Shown here piece after piece: positions 8,912 to 17,096 of a stretch of DNA of 49,276 nt; position 1 is the stretch's first letter; the number at the start of each line of letters is the position of its first letter. The DNA is taken from NCBI GenBank assembly GCA_944385275.1, contig CALWWP010000041.1, positions 1-49,276 of the forward strand, given 5' to 3'. The position numbers and the translations under genes were made by a program. Below the pieces are notes generated by a model. It was not told the DNA's origin. It did no database searches and worked only from the letters and a program-made list of their open reading frames with translations. Source of the DNA: an uncultured Oscillospiraceae bacterium (GTDB taxonomy: Bacteria > Bacillota > Clostridia > Oscillospirales > Oscillospiraceae).

Positions 8912-10171
8912 ATGCACTACATTGCAGAAATACTGTGCGTCGGCACTGAAATTTTGCTTGGCAACATTGTAAATACGAACGCCAAGGATCTGTCGGAAAA
9001 GCTTTCGGTGCTCGGCATAGACACATATTACCATACAGTTGTCGGCGACAATCCCGAACGTCTAAAAGGCGCTGTAGCGGTCGCCAAAAGCCGTGCTAAT
9101 ATCATAATCACTACCGGAGGCCTTGGGCCTACGTTTGACGATCTGACCAAGCAGACTCTTGCTGAGGCGTTTGGAAAAAAGCTTGTGTTTTTGGAAGATG
9201 AAGCCGAAAAGCTTCGCAGCTATTTTAAGGGCAATATTTCCTCCAAAATGACTCAGAACAACTATAGACAGGCCGAATTCCCAGAGGGAGCCACGATATT
9301 TCCAAATTCAAACGGCACCGCTCCGGGCTGTGCTTTTGAGGCCGACGGAGTACATGTCATAATGCTTCCGGGTCCGCCATGGGAGTGCAATCTCATGTTC
9401 GACCAGTGCGTCGTCCCATATTTAAAGCAGTTTTCCGATGACGAAATAGTTTCTCACAACATACATATTTTCGGCATGGGCGAGAGTGCTGTGGAAGACA
9501 AGCTCAATTCACAGATGACTTCAATGACCAATCCGACACTTGCCCCGTATGCAAAGCTGGCCGAAGTCATGCTCCGAGTTACGGCCAAAGCAAAGACCAT
9601 CGAGGCCGCAGAAGAAATGATGAAACCCGTCATTAAAATGGTCTATGATACGCTTGGCTCTGTAGTATACGGCGTAGACGTCGGCACTTTGGAAAACACG
9701 GTAAAACAGCTTCTGACTGAAAAAGGTCTTACATTTGCCTCCGCCGAGTCATGTACCGGCGGCATGGTAGCTTCCCGTATAACCGACCTGCCCGGTGCTT
9801 CTCAATGCTTCAAAGGCGGAGTAGTAGCATATACAAACGATGCAAAATCCGAGTTGCTCGGCGTGCCAGCCGAATTGATAGCCGAGAAAGGCGCCGTCAG
9901 CCGTGAAGTTGCTAAAGCGCTGGCCGAGCAAGTCCGTCTCAAGCTCCACGCTGATCTCGGAGTAGGCATTACAGGCATTGCAGGCCCCGACTCTGATGAG
10001 TCTGGGACCGCCGTAGGAACAGTTTTTGTAGCTATTTCGGACGGAAAACGCACCTATTGCCGCGACTTGCAGCTTGGCAAGCGCCGCGACCGTATCCGTA
10101 CATCTGCTGCGCACCATGCTTTTGACATGCTGCGCCGCTATCTCACAGATCTGGAGATAGAAAAAATCTAA
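8912..10171 (+). CDS. cinA: CinA family protein (NMN amidohydrolase / MoCF-like)
   Basis: The 419-residue protein has the standard two-domain CinA layout: an N-terminal MoCF-like domain (GTEILLGNIVNTN near residue 10, TTGGLGPTFDD near 70) and a C-terminal PncC-like nicotinamide-nucleotide amidase domain (SAESCTGGMVASRI near 276, GITGIAGPDS near 350). CinA is involved in pyridine-nucleotide salvage and, in competent bacteria, DNA uptake. A strong SD GGAGG lies 9 nt before ATG. It is the second gene of the thiI operon, which ends in a strong terminator. Confidence 0.93.
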   Translation: MHYIAEILCVGTEILLGNIVNTNAKDLSEKLSVLGIDTYYHTVVGDNPERLKGAVAVAKSRANIIITTGGLGPTFDDLTKQTLAEAFGKKLVFLEDEAEKLRSYFKGNISSKMTQNNYRQAEFPEGATIFPNSNGTAPGCAFEADGVHVIMLPGPPWECNLMFDQCVVPYLKQFSDDEIVSHNIHIFGMGESAVEDKLNSQMTSMTNPTLAPYAKLAEVMLRVTAKAKTIEAAEEMMKPVIKMVYDTLGSVVYGVDVGTLENTVKQLLTEKGLTFASAESCTGGMVASRITDLPGASQCFKGGVVAYTNDAKSELLGVPAELIAEKGAVSREVAKALAEQVRLKLHADLGVGITGIAGPDSDESGTAVGTVFVAISDGKRTYCRDLQLGKRRDRIRTSAAHHAFDMLRRYLTDLEIEKI

Positions 10172-10206
10172 AAAAAGGGCTGGAACGATGTTCCAGCCCT
10201 TTTTTA
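10171..10206 (+). terminator. Terminator of thiI-cinA
   Basis: GGGCTGGAAC (10177-10186) pairs with GTTCCAGCCC (10190-10199), flanked by A6 and followed by TTTTTT. It overlaps the final base of the cinA stop codon. Confidence 0.95.
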
Positions 10207-10242
10207 CGGCTTCAGTTATTTTTGAAATATTTCAGACCGCTA

Positions 10243-10271
10243 TTGTGCTTGGATACGCGGCAGTATATAAT
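10243..10271 (+). promoter_or_regulatory. Promoter candidate for the M28-like gene
   Basis: A perfect TATAAT lies at 10266-10271. The best -35 at 17-nt spacing is TTGTGC (10243-10248), which is weak. Confidence 0.5.
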
Positions 10272-10315
10272 ACTTATATTGTTATATTTCATTTGAAAGG
10301 AATGGTTTTGCCAGC

Positions 10316-12043
10316 ATGAAAGTCAACAGAGAATTTTTGATGACTGCAGAAGAAGGATATGAATGGAATAACTGGAAAGCTTCCCTAGGCCCTCTCTATC
10401 CCGGATACGAAAATTTTGACATTTACATGAATTGGATGAAAGAGCGTTTATCGGCATACGGCTGCATCGATATCAAAGAGCATCACTGGGCACACGAGAC
10501 CTACCGCGTAGACGACTGGCCAGACCACGAGAGCGGTGCTTTGGGTCTTGTATCCGACGGCTCCGACGTTCCTGTCGGCACCTTTTTAATGCTCTCTTCG
10601 TCTACTGGCAAAGACGGCCTTACCGCTCCTATGATTTTTTATGATGCGTCTCTAGGCAAGCCTGAACGCGGTGTGTTCCAAGGTAAAATAGTCGTCATGG
10701 AAACTGCCGGTCACCCAGAAAAGCCGTTTGACGAAAAATATCTTGAAAGCTTTGTTGTAACAGATACAAATTTTCGTTCTGATCCAAAGCCCCCTGCTCC
10801 TATGTTTGAGGTTCCCGATCCTTCCGTCAGCAATTCATGGAATACACGCTGGGACTTTAATCAATGGCGCACATTCTTAGAATATGCTTTATCCGGGAGC
10901 GCTGCCGGTATGATAATAGTGAGCAAACTTACGTATGGATGCCTCAGAGGACTATACGACAGGCAGCGCCGCCACGATATTCCATGCATAGTCGTAGACC
11001 GTGAGGCTGGGAAAAAAGTAGTTTTGGACGCAAAAAACGGGAAAATCGCAAAGCTGACTCTCATAAGCCGCTACTATATGTGCGACGCTTGGAACTTCGT
11101 CTGCTTTCTTCCCGGAAAAAATTACGGTACTCCCAATGACGAATACATAACTATCAACGTACACACCGACGCCATGTCCCTCACTCAGGACAATGGATCT
11201 CTCGGGGCACTCGGTATAGCCCGCTATTTTTCGCATATTCCCCAGTCTCTGCGTGGCAAGACACTCCTGTTTTGCATAGACTGCCGTCATTTTATTGAAG
11301 GTTATGAGTTTGGAAATATCGCACACGACCCATACAAAGTCTATCCGGAACTAGTCGGTAAGATCACTGCCACGGTCGGGCTCGAACACATGGGAGAACT
11401 TGAAGGCGCCGAAGACTACGAGAACAACACTATGGTCTGCACTGGACTTCCCGAATATACTTTTATGAAAGCCGACGACAACGACTACTGTTCTAGGATA
11501 CTCATAGAGGCCGCGGTTGACAGCGGTTTGGAACGAGCTGATGTCAAAATAGCCGGCAGGCCCGGAATACACGGTATGTTCAAAGGAATGGTGCGCGCCG
11601 TACAGGCCTCATGCCACAAACTCGGCGTCTGCGAAATAGGTCAGGCCGGCAACTGGCCCGGTGCGCACACTCAGACTTTTTCCGGTATGCAGTATTTCAG
11701 CAAAAAGAAATTTCACGACGAGGTCTATGTCTGGACTCAAGTAGTAGGCTGTATGATGGAGACAGATTCAATAGTATATGACATCATGTGGTCTGATCTG
11801 AATACCTCTGTACGCTCTCTGTATTCGCAGAAGTTCATCTGCGCTGAGGCTAAAGAAGGCCTGCTTGGTTTTATCTCATCTGTCTTTGCCCAAGTCGAAT
11901 CCGGGGAATATTTAAAGGCTGCTTCAAGACTCAAGGACACATTTCCCGATGTGCTGCTTACACTGATAGATAAAGATACAGCGCAGCCCGCTCTTGACGC
12001 GGCAGAGCTCGTATATAGAAAACTCATTTCTCGCTCCAAATAG
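10316..12043 (+). CDS. M28-like metallopeptidase with inserted PA-type domain, cytoplasmic
   Basis: The 575-residue protein resembles the M28 aminopeptidase superfamily: INVHTDAMSLTQDNGSLGALG (about 280-300) matches the His-x-Asp...Asp-Asn metal site, CRHFIEGYEFG (about 323-333) supplies the catalytic/ligand Glu, LEHMGE is a further ligand, and GAHTQTF near 457 gives the last His. The region 85-250 before the metal site looks like a PA-type insert. There is no signal peptide, so it probably acts in the cytoplasm on peptides; the substrate is unknown. ATG at 10316 is the only sensible start, though AAAGGA is about 14 nt upstream, which is far. The next gene begins 40 nt after its stop. Confidence 0.75.
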   Translation: MKVNREFLMTAEEGYEWNNWKASLGPLYPGYENFDIYMNWMKERLSAYGCIDIKEHHWAHETYRVDDWPDHESGALGLVSDGSDVPVGTFLMLSSSTGKDGLTAPMIFYDASLGKPERGVFQGKIVVMETAGHPEKPFDEKYLESFVVTDTNFRSDPKPPAPMFEVPDPSVSNSWNTRWDFNQWRTFLEYALSGSAAGMIIVSKLTYGCLRGLYDRQRRHDIPCIVVDREAGKKVVLDAKNGKIAKLTLISRYYMCDAWNFVCFLPGKNYGTPNDEYITINVHTDAMSLTQDNGSLGALGIARYFSHIPQSLRGKTLLFCIDCRHFIEGYEFGNIAHDPYKVYPELVGKITATVGLEHMGELEGAEDYENNTMVCTGLPEYTFMKADDNDYCSRILIEAAVDSGLERADVKIAGRPGIHGMFKGMVRAVQASCHKLGVCEIGQAGNWPGAHTQTFSGMQYFSKKKFHDEVYVWTQVVGCMMETDSIVYDIMWSDLNTSVRSLYSQKFICAEAKEGLLGFISSVFAQVESGEYLKAASRLKDTFPDVLLTLIDKDTAQPALDAAELVYRKLISRSK

Positions 12044-12083
12044 GCAGCAAAGCGAAATATCGAGTCTGGGGGATCAATTATAT

Positions 12084-12878
12084 ATGTTTTGGGATCAGTC
12101 GCTTATTTTTTTCGTCTATTCATTTTTAGGTTGGTGCTGTGAAGTAATCTATGCAGCATCAAGTACCGGAGGCTTTGTCAATCGCGGCTTCTTAAACGGT
12201 CCGCTCTGTCCAATTTATGGCTGCGGCATTTTATTTGTATCTTCATTACTAACTCAGATAGGAGATAATCTATTCCTGCTTTTTATAGTCTCGACAGTAA
12301 TCACCTCCGCTGTAGAGCTGATCGTCGGGTTTTTATCGGAGAAAATACTGCACATTCGCCTGTGGGACTACTCAAATGTACCATTTAATCTCGGCGGATA
12401 TATCTGCCTAAAGTTTTCCCTTGTCTGGGGACTCGCCTGCGTTTTTATTTTCAAGATCATTCATCCCGGTCTCGTAGCACTGCTTGGCAAGATCCCGCAT
12501 TTTATCACCATACCGTGTATCTGCGTTTTTTACATAGTCTTTGCGGTCGATTTTATAGTAACGACCATGCAAGCGCTCAAGCTTTCCAAGAGGATGGATT
12601 CTATTCTCAATCTTGAAAAAGCACTTTCACATCTTTCCTTTGAGGTAGGTGAAAATCTTCTGGATCGTGTATCTATAATGAAAGAGCGTAATGAATCGGT
12701 AAAAGAGCGTTTAAAATCGGCTTCTCCAGAGATCTCGCAAAGACTTGAAAAATACTATTCCCTATTCCAAGATAAGAATTTCATACACAGCCGTCTGCTC
12801 CGGGCGTTTCCAAATATGAAGTCTGCCAAATATCAAAAAGTACTGGATAAATTGTATTCACTAAAAAAACGCAAATAA
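12084..12878 (+). CDS. Putative ABC-transporter type IV (CmpB-type) membrane protein
   Basis: The 264-residue integral membrane protein carries the hallmarks of family PF06541: FFVYSFLGWCCEVIY at the N-terminus, NRGFLNGPLCPIYGCG near residue 33, and LWDYSNVPFNLGGYICLKFS near 90-110. About five transmembrane helices are followed by a roughly 80-residue cytoplasmic, charged C-terminal region rich in Lys and Glu. The start is ATG at 12084 (SD GGGGGA), which places the start directly before the first helix; an upstream in-frame ATG inside the preceding gene is rejected. No ATPase partner is adjacent, and the biochemical role of the family is not established. Confidence 0.82.
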   Translation: MFWDQSLIFFVYSFLGWCCEVIYAASSTGGFVNRGFLNGPLCPIYGCGILFVSSLLTQIGDNLFLLFIVSTVITSAVELIVGFLSEKILHIRLWDYSNVPFNLGGYICLKFSLVWGLACVFIFKIIHPGLVALLGKIPHFITIPCICVFYIVFAVDFIVTTMQALKLSKRMDSILNLEKALSHLSFEVGENLLDRVSIMKERNESVKERLKSASPEISQRLEKYYSLFQDKNFIHSRLLRAFPNMKSAKYQKVLDKLYSLKKRK

Positions 12879-12952
12879 GCAGGCTGCCTTTACCATTGAG
12901 CGCCACAGTTTCCTGTTCATATTTTACAAAGTTGAAGGGTTCTGTATTTGAT

Positions 12953-12983
12953 TGCTTGCTAAATAATTTTACTGTGTTATAAT
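12953..12983 (+). promoter_or_regulatory. Promoter candidate for the MBL-fold gene
   Basis: A perfect TATAAT occurs at 12978-12983. The only -35-like words, TTGCTT (12953-12958, 19 nt) or CTTGCT (17 nt), are weak. Confidence 0.45.
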
Positions 12984-13035
12984 TAGTTTACAACTATTCA
13001 ATTTATATTTATTACGAGAAAGTGAGGCACTTACA

Positions 13036-13848
13036 ATGAGCGATTTTAAACGTATTCCGCCTTGTGACAACAACAAGTTCTCCAGCGCCCCTTGGGAATT
13101 CGCAGTCGAGCCCTTCAGATGCGCGCCGCATGTATGGTACGTTGCCGGTCACAGCAGCGTTGCAGTCTATATGATCGACACTGGAGACGGGCTGATACTC
13201 ATCGACAGCGGATTTGTCGACACGCTGTATATGCTTACTGAATCTATCCGCAAAATAGGCTACAACCCCTATGATATAAAGCATATTTTTATTTCACACG
13301 GCCACTTTGACCACTATGACGGAGCTACTGCTCTGAAAAAGCTCACAGGTGCTAAGATCTGGTGTTCGAAGGAAGACTGCTATTTTTCAAAGATACCGCG
13401 TTATCCGGCCGATGTAAAAGTCCACCCATTTGTTGCCGACGCGTGCTATGAAGACGATCAGCCTATTACTATGGGCAAAATTACGATACGCACCAAGCTT
13501 ACGCCCGGCCATTCTCCCGGAACAACTTCGTTCTTCTTTGATGACACGGATGATGATACCGGAGTTACATATCATGTTGGAATGCACGGCGGAGTAGGTT
13601 CTCCGCACATGTCTCACGCTTATATCGAAAAATACGGCTATCCCGGAATTCGCGAGCGTTTCCTGAAGGACTGCGCAGAAATGGCCGACTGGGATATAGA
13701 TATTTGCCTCGCAAGCCATGCCAACCAGACCAACTTTCTGTCTGGAGTCAATGAAAATGACCGTTCTGACTACAGCGAGTTCGTCGATAAATCAGTATGG
13801 AAGATGCTGATGCTTGAACGTATAAACGCTGTAAACTGCGAGCCCTGA
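13036..13848 (+). CDS. MBL-fold metallo-hydrolase
   Basis: The 270-residue protein has the metallo-beta-lactamase metal motif SHGHFDHYDG (His88, His90, Asp92, His93), the second-shell TPGHSPGTTSFFF near 156-168, and a closing SHANQ. It resembles the subclass B3 beta-lactamase / quorum-quenching lactonase branch, but there is no signal peptide, so a role as a secreted antibiotic hydrolase is unlikely. The substrate is unknown. It has its own candidate promoter and a strong terminator and appears monocistronic. Confidence 0.85.
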   Translation: MSDFKRIPPCDNNKFSSAPWEFAVEPFRCAPHVWYVAGHSSVAVYMIDTGDGLILIDSGFVDTLYMLTESIRKIGYNPYDIKHIFISHGHFDHYDGATALKKLTGAKIWCSKEDCYFSKIPRYPADVKVHPFVADACYEDDQPITMGKITIRTKLTPGHSPGTTSFFFDDTDDDTGVTYHVGMHGGVGSPHMSHAYIEKYGYPGIRERFLKDCAEMADWDIDICLASHANQTNFLSGVNENDRSDYSEFVDKSVWKMLMLERINAVNCEP

Positions 13849-13858
13849 CGCAAATCAA

Positions 13859-13897
13859 AAGCAGGCAGAGATCAAGTGATCTCTGCCTGCTTTTTTA
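13859..13897 (+). terminator. Convergent terminator between MBL gene and small secreted protein
   Basis: GCAGGCAGAGATCA (13861-13874) pairs with TGATCTCTGCCTGC (13877-13890). T6 follows on the + side, and a TTTTGATTT tail follows on the - side, so it likely serves both converging genes. Confidence 0.9.
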
Positions 13898-13917
13898 TGC
13901 TTTAAAACACACTGAAC

Positions 13918-14226
13918 TCAATCAGGAAGATAAGTTACATAAACTTCTTTGATCTCATCTGCACTGGTCTTAACATCTGTCGGGGGTGTTTGCTCAAATT
14001 GTCCGTCTATGGCATCCTGAGGTACTTCCAAGAGAAATTGTTTGTCGCATTCCAGCCACTCCTCTTTTGGTTCCAGTTCAAAAGCCGATGTATTGTCCTG
14101 TATTTCATAGTCTTCCACAAGCTCTTCCTGCGGTACAAGCTGTATTTCGGATCCCTGCACAGGCTCCCCGGAATACAAGAAAGACAAGCTGACCAGCATT
14201 GGAGCAAGCGCTACCCACGTTCTCAT
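13918..14226 (-). CDS. Small acidic secreted protein, unknown
   Basis: This 102-residue protein starts at ATG 14226 with a perfect SD AGGAGG 7 nt upstream. Residues 1-18 are hydrophobic and resemble a short signal peptide; the rest is strongly acidic (Glu/Asp rich, for example EELVEDYEIQD) with only one Cys. I recognise no family. It is divergent from pstS and shares the 210-nt intergenic region that holds the Pho-box-like repeats, so regulation by phosphate is possible but not shown. Confidence 0.65.
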   Translation of the reverse strand: MRTWVALAPMLVSLSFLYSGEPVQGSEIQLVPQEELVEDYEIQDNTSAFELEPKEEWLECDKQFLLEVPQDAIDGQFEQTPPTDVKTSADEIKEVYVTYLPD

Positions 14227-14322
14227 TTTATATCCTCCTCTTTCACAGTCTTTACCTTTTGTTTTATTTAGACTTAAAAAAGCTCAAAATGTTCCATGTT
14301 TTTAAGCGGCTTATTTTAGATA

Positions 14323-14339
14323 TTTACACGCATTTAACA
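14323..14339 (+). promoter_or_regulatory. Pho-box-like direct repeat upstream of pstS
   Basis: TTTACA (14323-14328) and TTAACA (14334-14339) are direct repeats with an 11-bp period, as in PhoP boxes of Bacillus. A -10-like TATTATAAA lies at 14372-14380 without a good -35, which fits an activator-dependent promoter. Confidence 0.5.
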
Positions 14340-14436
14340 TAAAAGAGATTTCATCCTTAACCTTGCAGTCCTATTATAAAGCCGTTTCAAGGGAAAACAA
14401 AAAACAAGGTGATTTAGAAAGGAGTTTTAAATCAAT

Positions 14437-15300
14437 ATGAAATCAAAAAAGTTATTTGCGATAATCACGGCTGTCGCCGTAGCCGTCGGGACATTTTCCG
14501 GCTGTGCTCAAAGCGGTGAAGGCTCGCCCATCACTGTTATCTCACGTGAGGAGGGATCCGGAACCAGGAGCGCGTTTATAGAAATGTTTGGGATAGAGCA
14601 GGAAAATGAATCAGGCGAAGCCGTCGACCTCACCACGGAGCTTGCCGAAACTACAAACAGCACTTCAGTCATGATGACCACAGTGGCAGGCAATTCATCT
14701 GCCATCGGATACATATCACTCGGTTCTCTTGACGACTCAGTCAAAGCCATCTCTGTAGACGGAGCCGAAGCCTCTGTAGAAAACATCAAAAACGGCAGCT
14801 ACAAGGTATCCAGACCATTTAATATCGCGACAAAAGGCGAACTGAGCGAAGCTGCCGAAGATTTTATCTCCTTTATAAAAAGCTCTGAGGGCCTTTCCGT
14901 AATAGAAAACGCCGGATATATCAGCGAATACGATGAGGGCAGTTTCACAGGTGGTTCCGCAAGCGGCAAGATATCCGTTGCAGGGTCTTCTTCTGTAACA
15001 CCTGTCATGGAAAAACTCAAAGAGGCCTACAACGAGATAAATCCAAATGTAAGTATAGAAATACAGCAGAGCGACTCCTCCACAGGAATGAACTCGGTGA
15101 TCGAAGGTCTTTGTGACATCGGCATGGCATCCCGCGAACTGAAGGAGAGTGAGATCGCAGAAGGTATATCTCCCACAACGATCGCAATAGACGGCATCGC
15201 CGTCATTGTAAACAACGACAGCAATATAGACGGTCTTACAAGCGAGCAAATAAGAGATATATTCACTGGCGAAATAACCGACTGGTCCGAGCTCAGCTAA
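14437..15300 (+). CDS. pstS: Phosphate ABC transporter substrate-binding lipoprotein, circularly permuted
   Basis: The 287-residue lipoprotein has a signal peptide ending in the lipobox FSGC (Cys23). Its two halves are in the reverse of the usual PstS order. Residues 32-165 (VISREEGSGTRSAF, then TTVAGNSSAIGYISLG) correspond to the C-terminal half of a normal PstS. Residues 178-287 (SVAGSSSVTPVMEKL, DIGMASRELKE, DGIAVIVNN, DIFTGEITDWSEL) correspond to the N-terminal half. All phosphate-contacting segments are present, so it should still bind phosphate outside the membrane. SD AAAGGAG precedes ATG 14437. It is the first gene of the pst operon. Confidence 0.9.
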   Translation: MKSKKLFAIITAVAVAVGTFSGCAQSGEGSPITVISREEGSGTRSAFIEMFGIEQENESGEAVDLTTELAETTNSTSVMMTTVAGNSSAIGYISLGSLDDSVKAISVDGAEASVENIKNGSYKVSRPFNIATKGELSEAAEDFISFIKSSEGLSVIENAGYISEYDEGSFTGGSASGKISVAGSSSVTPVMEKLKEAYNEINPNVSIEIQQSDSSTGMNSVIEGLCDIGMASRELKESEIAEGISPTTIAIDGIAVIVNNDSNIDGLTSEQIRDIFTGEITDWSELS

Positions 15301-15322
15301 CTTTTCAACCACAAACCACCGA

Positions 15323-15355
15323 ACGGAGTTCAGCCCTGACTTAGCTGAGCTCCGT
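15323..15355 (+). promoter_or_regulatory. Intercistronic stem-loop between pstS and pstC
   Basis: ACGGAG-TT-CAGC (15323-15334) pairs with GCTG-AG-CTCCGT (15344-15355). Only a short T-poor tail follows, so it may be a partial terminator or an mRNA-stabilising hairpin that raises PstS over the membrane components. Confidence 0.55.
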
Positions 15356-15375
15356 TTGCTCAGGAGGATTCAGAT

Positions 15376-16227
15376 ATGCAGTCACTAAAAGAAAAATCAA
15401 TGCAGATCGTTTTCCTTCTCGCAGCCTGTATATCCATAGTTGCCGTCGCTTTGATCTGCATTTTCATGTTTGCAAACGGCATACCTGCCATCGGCAAGAT
15501 CGGCCTGTTTGATTTCCTTTTGGGGACAAAGTGGAAACCTCTAAACGACGTGTACGGCATCTTGCCAATGATAGTTGGCAGTATATATGTAACTGCGGGA
15601 GCTATTTTGATAGGCGTGCCTATAGGAATACTGTGCGCAGTTTTTATGGCTCGCTTCTGTCCAAAAAAATTATATAGATTTTTAAAACCGTTTATAGAGC
15701 TCTTGGCCGGCATTCCTTCCATAATCTACGGTTTCTTTGGCCTTGTAGTCATAGTTCCGGTGATGCAGAACATCTTTGGCACAGGGGGAAAAGGAGTTCT
15801 GACCGCCTCTATCCTGCTTGGTATAATGATACTGCCTACCATAATAGGCGTAGCCGAAAGTGCCATACGCGCTGTGCCCGACAGTTACTACGAGGGCGCG
15901 CTTGCACTTGGCGCAACGCATGAACGCAGCGTTTTTACCGTCTTGCTCACTGCCGCAAGGTCCGGTATCCTCGCCGGAGTCATTCTTGGCATAGGCAGGG
16001 CAATAGGAGAAACTATGGCTGTAGTTATGATAGCGGGAAATCAGCCCGTAATACCGGAAAGCATACTATCAGGGGTGCGGACGCTAACCTCAAACATCGT
16101 TTTGGAAATGGGATATGCCACAGATCTGCACCGCGAAGCTCTAATCGCCACCGCTGTAGTACTGTTTGTTTTCATCTTAATCATCAATCTTTCTTTCTCA
16201 CAGTTGAAACGGAGGAAAAGCAGTTGA
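15376..16227 (+). CDS. pstC: Phosphate ABC transporter permease PstC
   Basis: The 283-residue inner-membrane permease has about six transmembrane helices and the ABC permease coupling-helix motif EGALALGATHERSVFTVLLTA near residues 175-195 that contacts PstB. GIPSIIYGFFGL near 115 is typical of PstC/PstA. An SD AGGAGG lies shortly before ATG 15376. It overlaps pstA by 4 bp (TTGA), which indicates translational coupling. Confidence 0.95.
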   Translation: MQSLKEKSMQIVFLLAACISIVAVALICIFMFANGIPAIGKIGLFDFLLGTKWKPLNDVYGILPMIVGSIYVTAGAILIGVPIGILCAVFMARFCPKKLYRFLKPFIELLAGIPSIIYGFFGLVVIVPVMQNIFGTGGKGVLTASILLGIMILPTIIGVAESAIRAVPDSYYEGALALGATHERSVFTVLLTAARSGILAGVILGIGRAIGETMAVVMIAGNQPVIPESILSGVRTLTSNIVLEMGYATDLHREALIATAVVLFVFILIINLSFSQLKRRKSS

Positions 16228-17090
16228 AACAGCAAAACAGAGCTGCTCTGCGCAGCAAACTCGCTTCATACAAAAATCATCCGGGTTCATTCTTGCTTCG
16301 CGTTCTTGTAACGCTCTCTACCATCATTACGGTGTCTGTCCTCATGCTGCTGATAGCTTACATACTCATCAAAGGCATACCGAGTATAACGCTGGATCAG
16401 TTTTCGTGGACATATAATTCAGAGAACGTCTCTATGATGCCAGCTATCGTAAATACCTTTACAATGACCGCCATGTCTCTACTCCTCGCCGTCCCTATCG
16501 GAGTATGCGCTGCAGTCTATCTGTCAGAGTACGCCAAACGCGGAAACAGGCTCGTGCCGTTGGTGCGCATAACTGCCGAAACACTCTCAGGAATCCCCTC
16601 CATAATCTACGGTCTGTTCGGATATCTTTTCTTCAATATAAAATGCCAATTTGGATACTCTCTTCTAAGCGGTGTGTTTACTCTTTCGATCATGATATTA
16701 CCTCTCATAATGCGTACTACTGAAGAGTCTCTCCGCGCTGTTCCGGATTCATACAGGGAAGGCAGCTTCGGTCTTGGCGCCGGCAAACTCCGCACAGTGT
16801 TCAAAATTGTTCTTCCGTCCGCCATTCCCGGTATACTGACAGGCATCATCCTTGCCGTAGGACGTATAGTCGGCGAAACAGCTGCGCTCATCTATACGGC
16901 AGGTACAGTCGCAGGAATTCCACTTACCCCCCTTGACTCCGGACGTACGCTGTCCGTACATATGTACGCGCTCATTAACGAGGGATTCTATGTAGATCAA
17001 GCGTATTCTACGGCAGTCGTCCTATTGCTTATGGTCATGGGGATAAACGCAGCGTCGGCATTCGTTGCCAGAAAATTAACAGTGAGGTGA
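16224..17090 (+). CDS. pstA: Phosphate ABC transporter permease PstA
   Basis: The 288-residue second permease subunit has six predicted helices, GIPSIIYGLFGY near residue 125 and the EAA-like loop EGSFGLGAGKLRTVFKIVLPSA near 180-200. The start is TTG at 16224, overlapping the pstC TGA stop as TTGA; GGAGG lies about 9 nt upstream inside pstC, which supports this start over later codons. It pairs with PstC to form the membrane channel. pstB starts 6 nt downstream. Confidence 0.95.
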   Translation: MKQQNRAALRSKLASYKNHPGSFLLRVLVTLSTIITVSVLMLLIAYILIKGIPSITLDQFSWTYNSENVSMMPAIVNTFTMTAMSLLLAVPIGVCAAVYLSEYAKRGNRLVPLVRITAETLSGIPSIIYGLFGYLFFNIKCQFGYSLLSGVFTLSIMILPLIMRTTEESLRAVPDSYREGSFGLGAGKLRTVFKIVLPSAIPGILTGIILAVGRIVGETAALIYTAGTVAGIPLTPLDSGRTLSVHMYALINEGFYVDQAYSTAVVLLLMVMGINAASAFVARKLTVR

Positions 17091-17096
17091 GCTGTT

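Noticed and set aside
11994..12083. Longer N-terminus for the CmpB-type membrane protein
   Set aside because: The in-frame ATG at 11994 lies inside the peptidase gene; ATG 12084 has a GGGGGA SD and starts directly at the first helix.
14737..15312. Long antisense frame opposite pstS
   Set aside because: A 191-codon frame exists on the minus strand, but it has no SD, no family features, and pstS on the other strand is certain.
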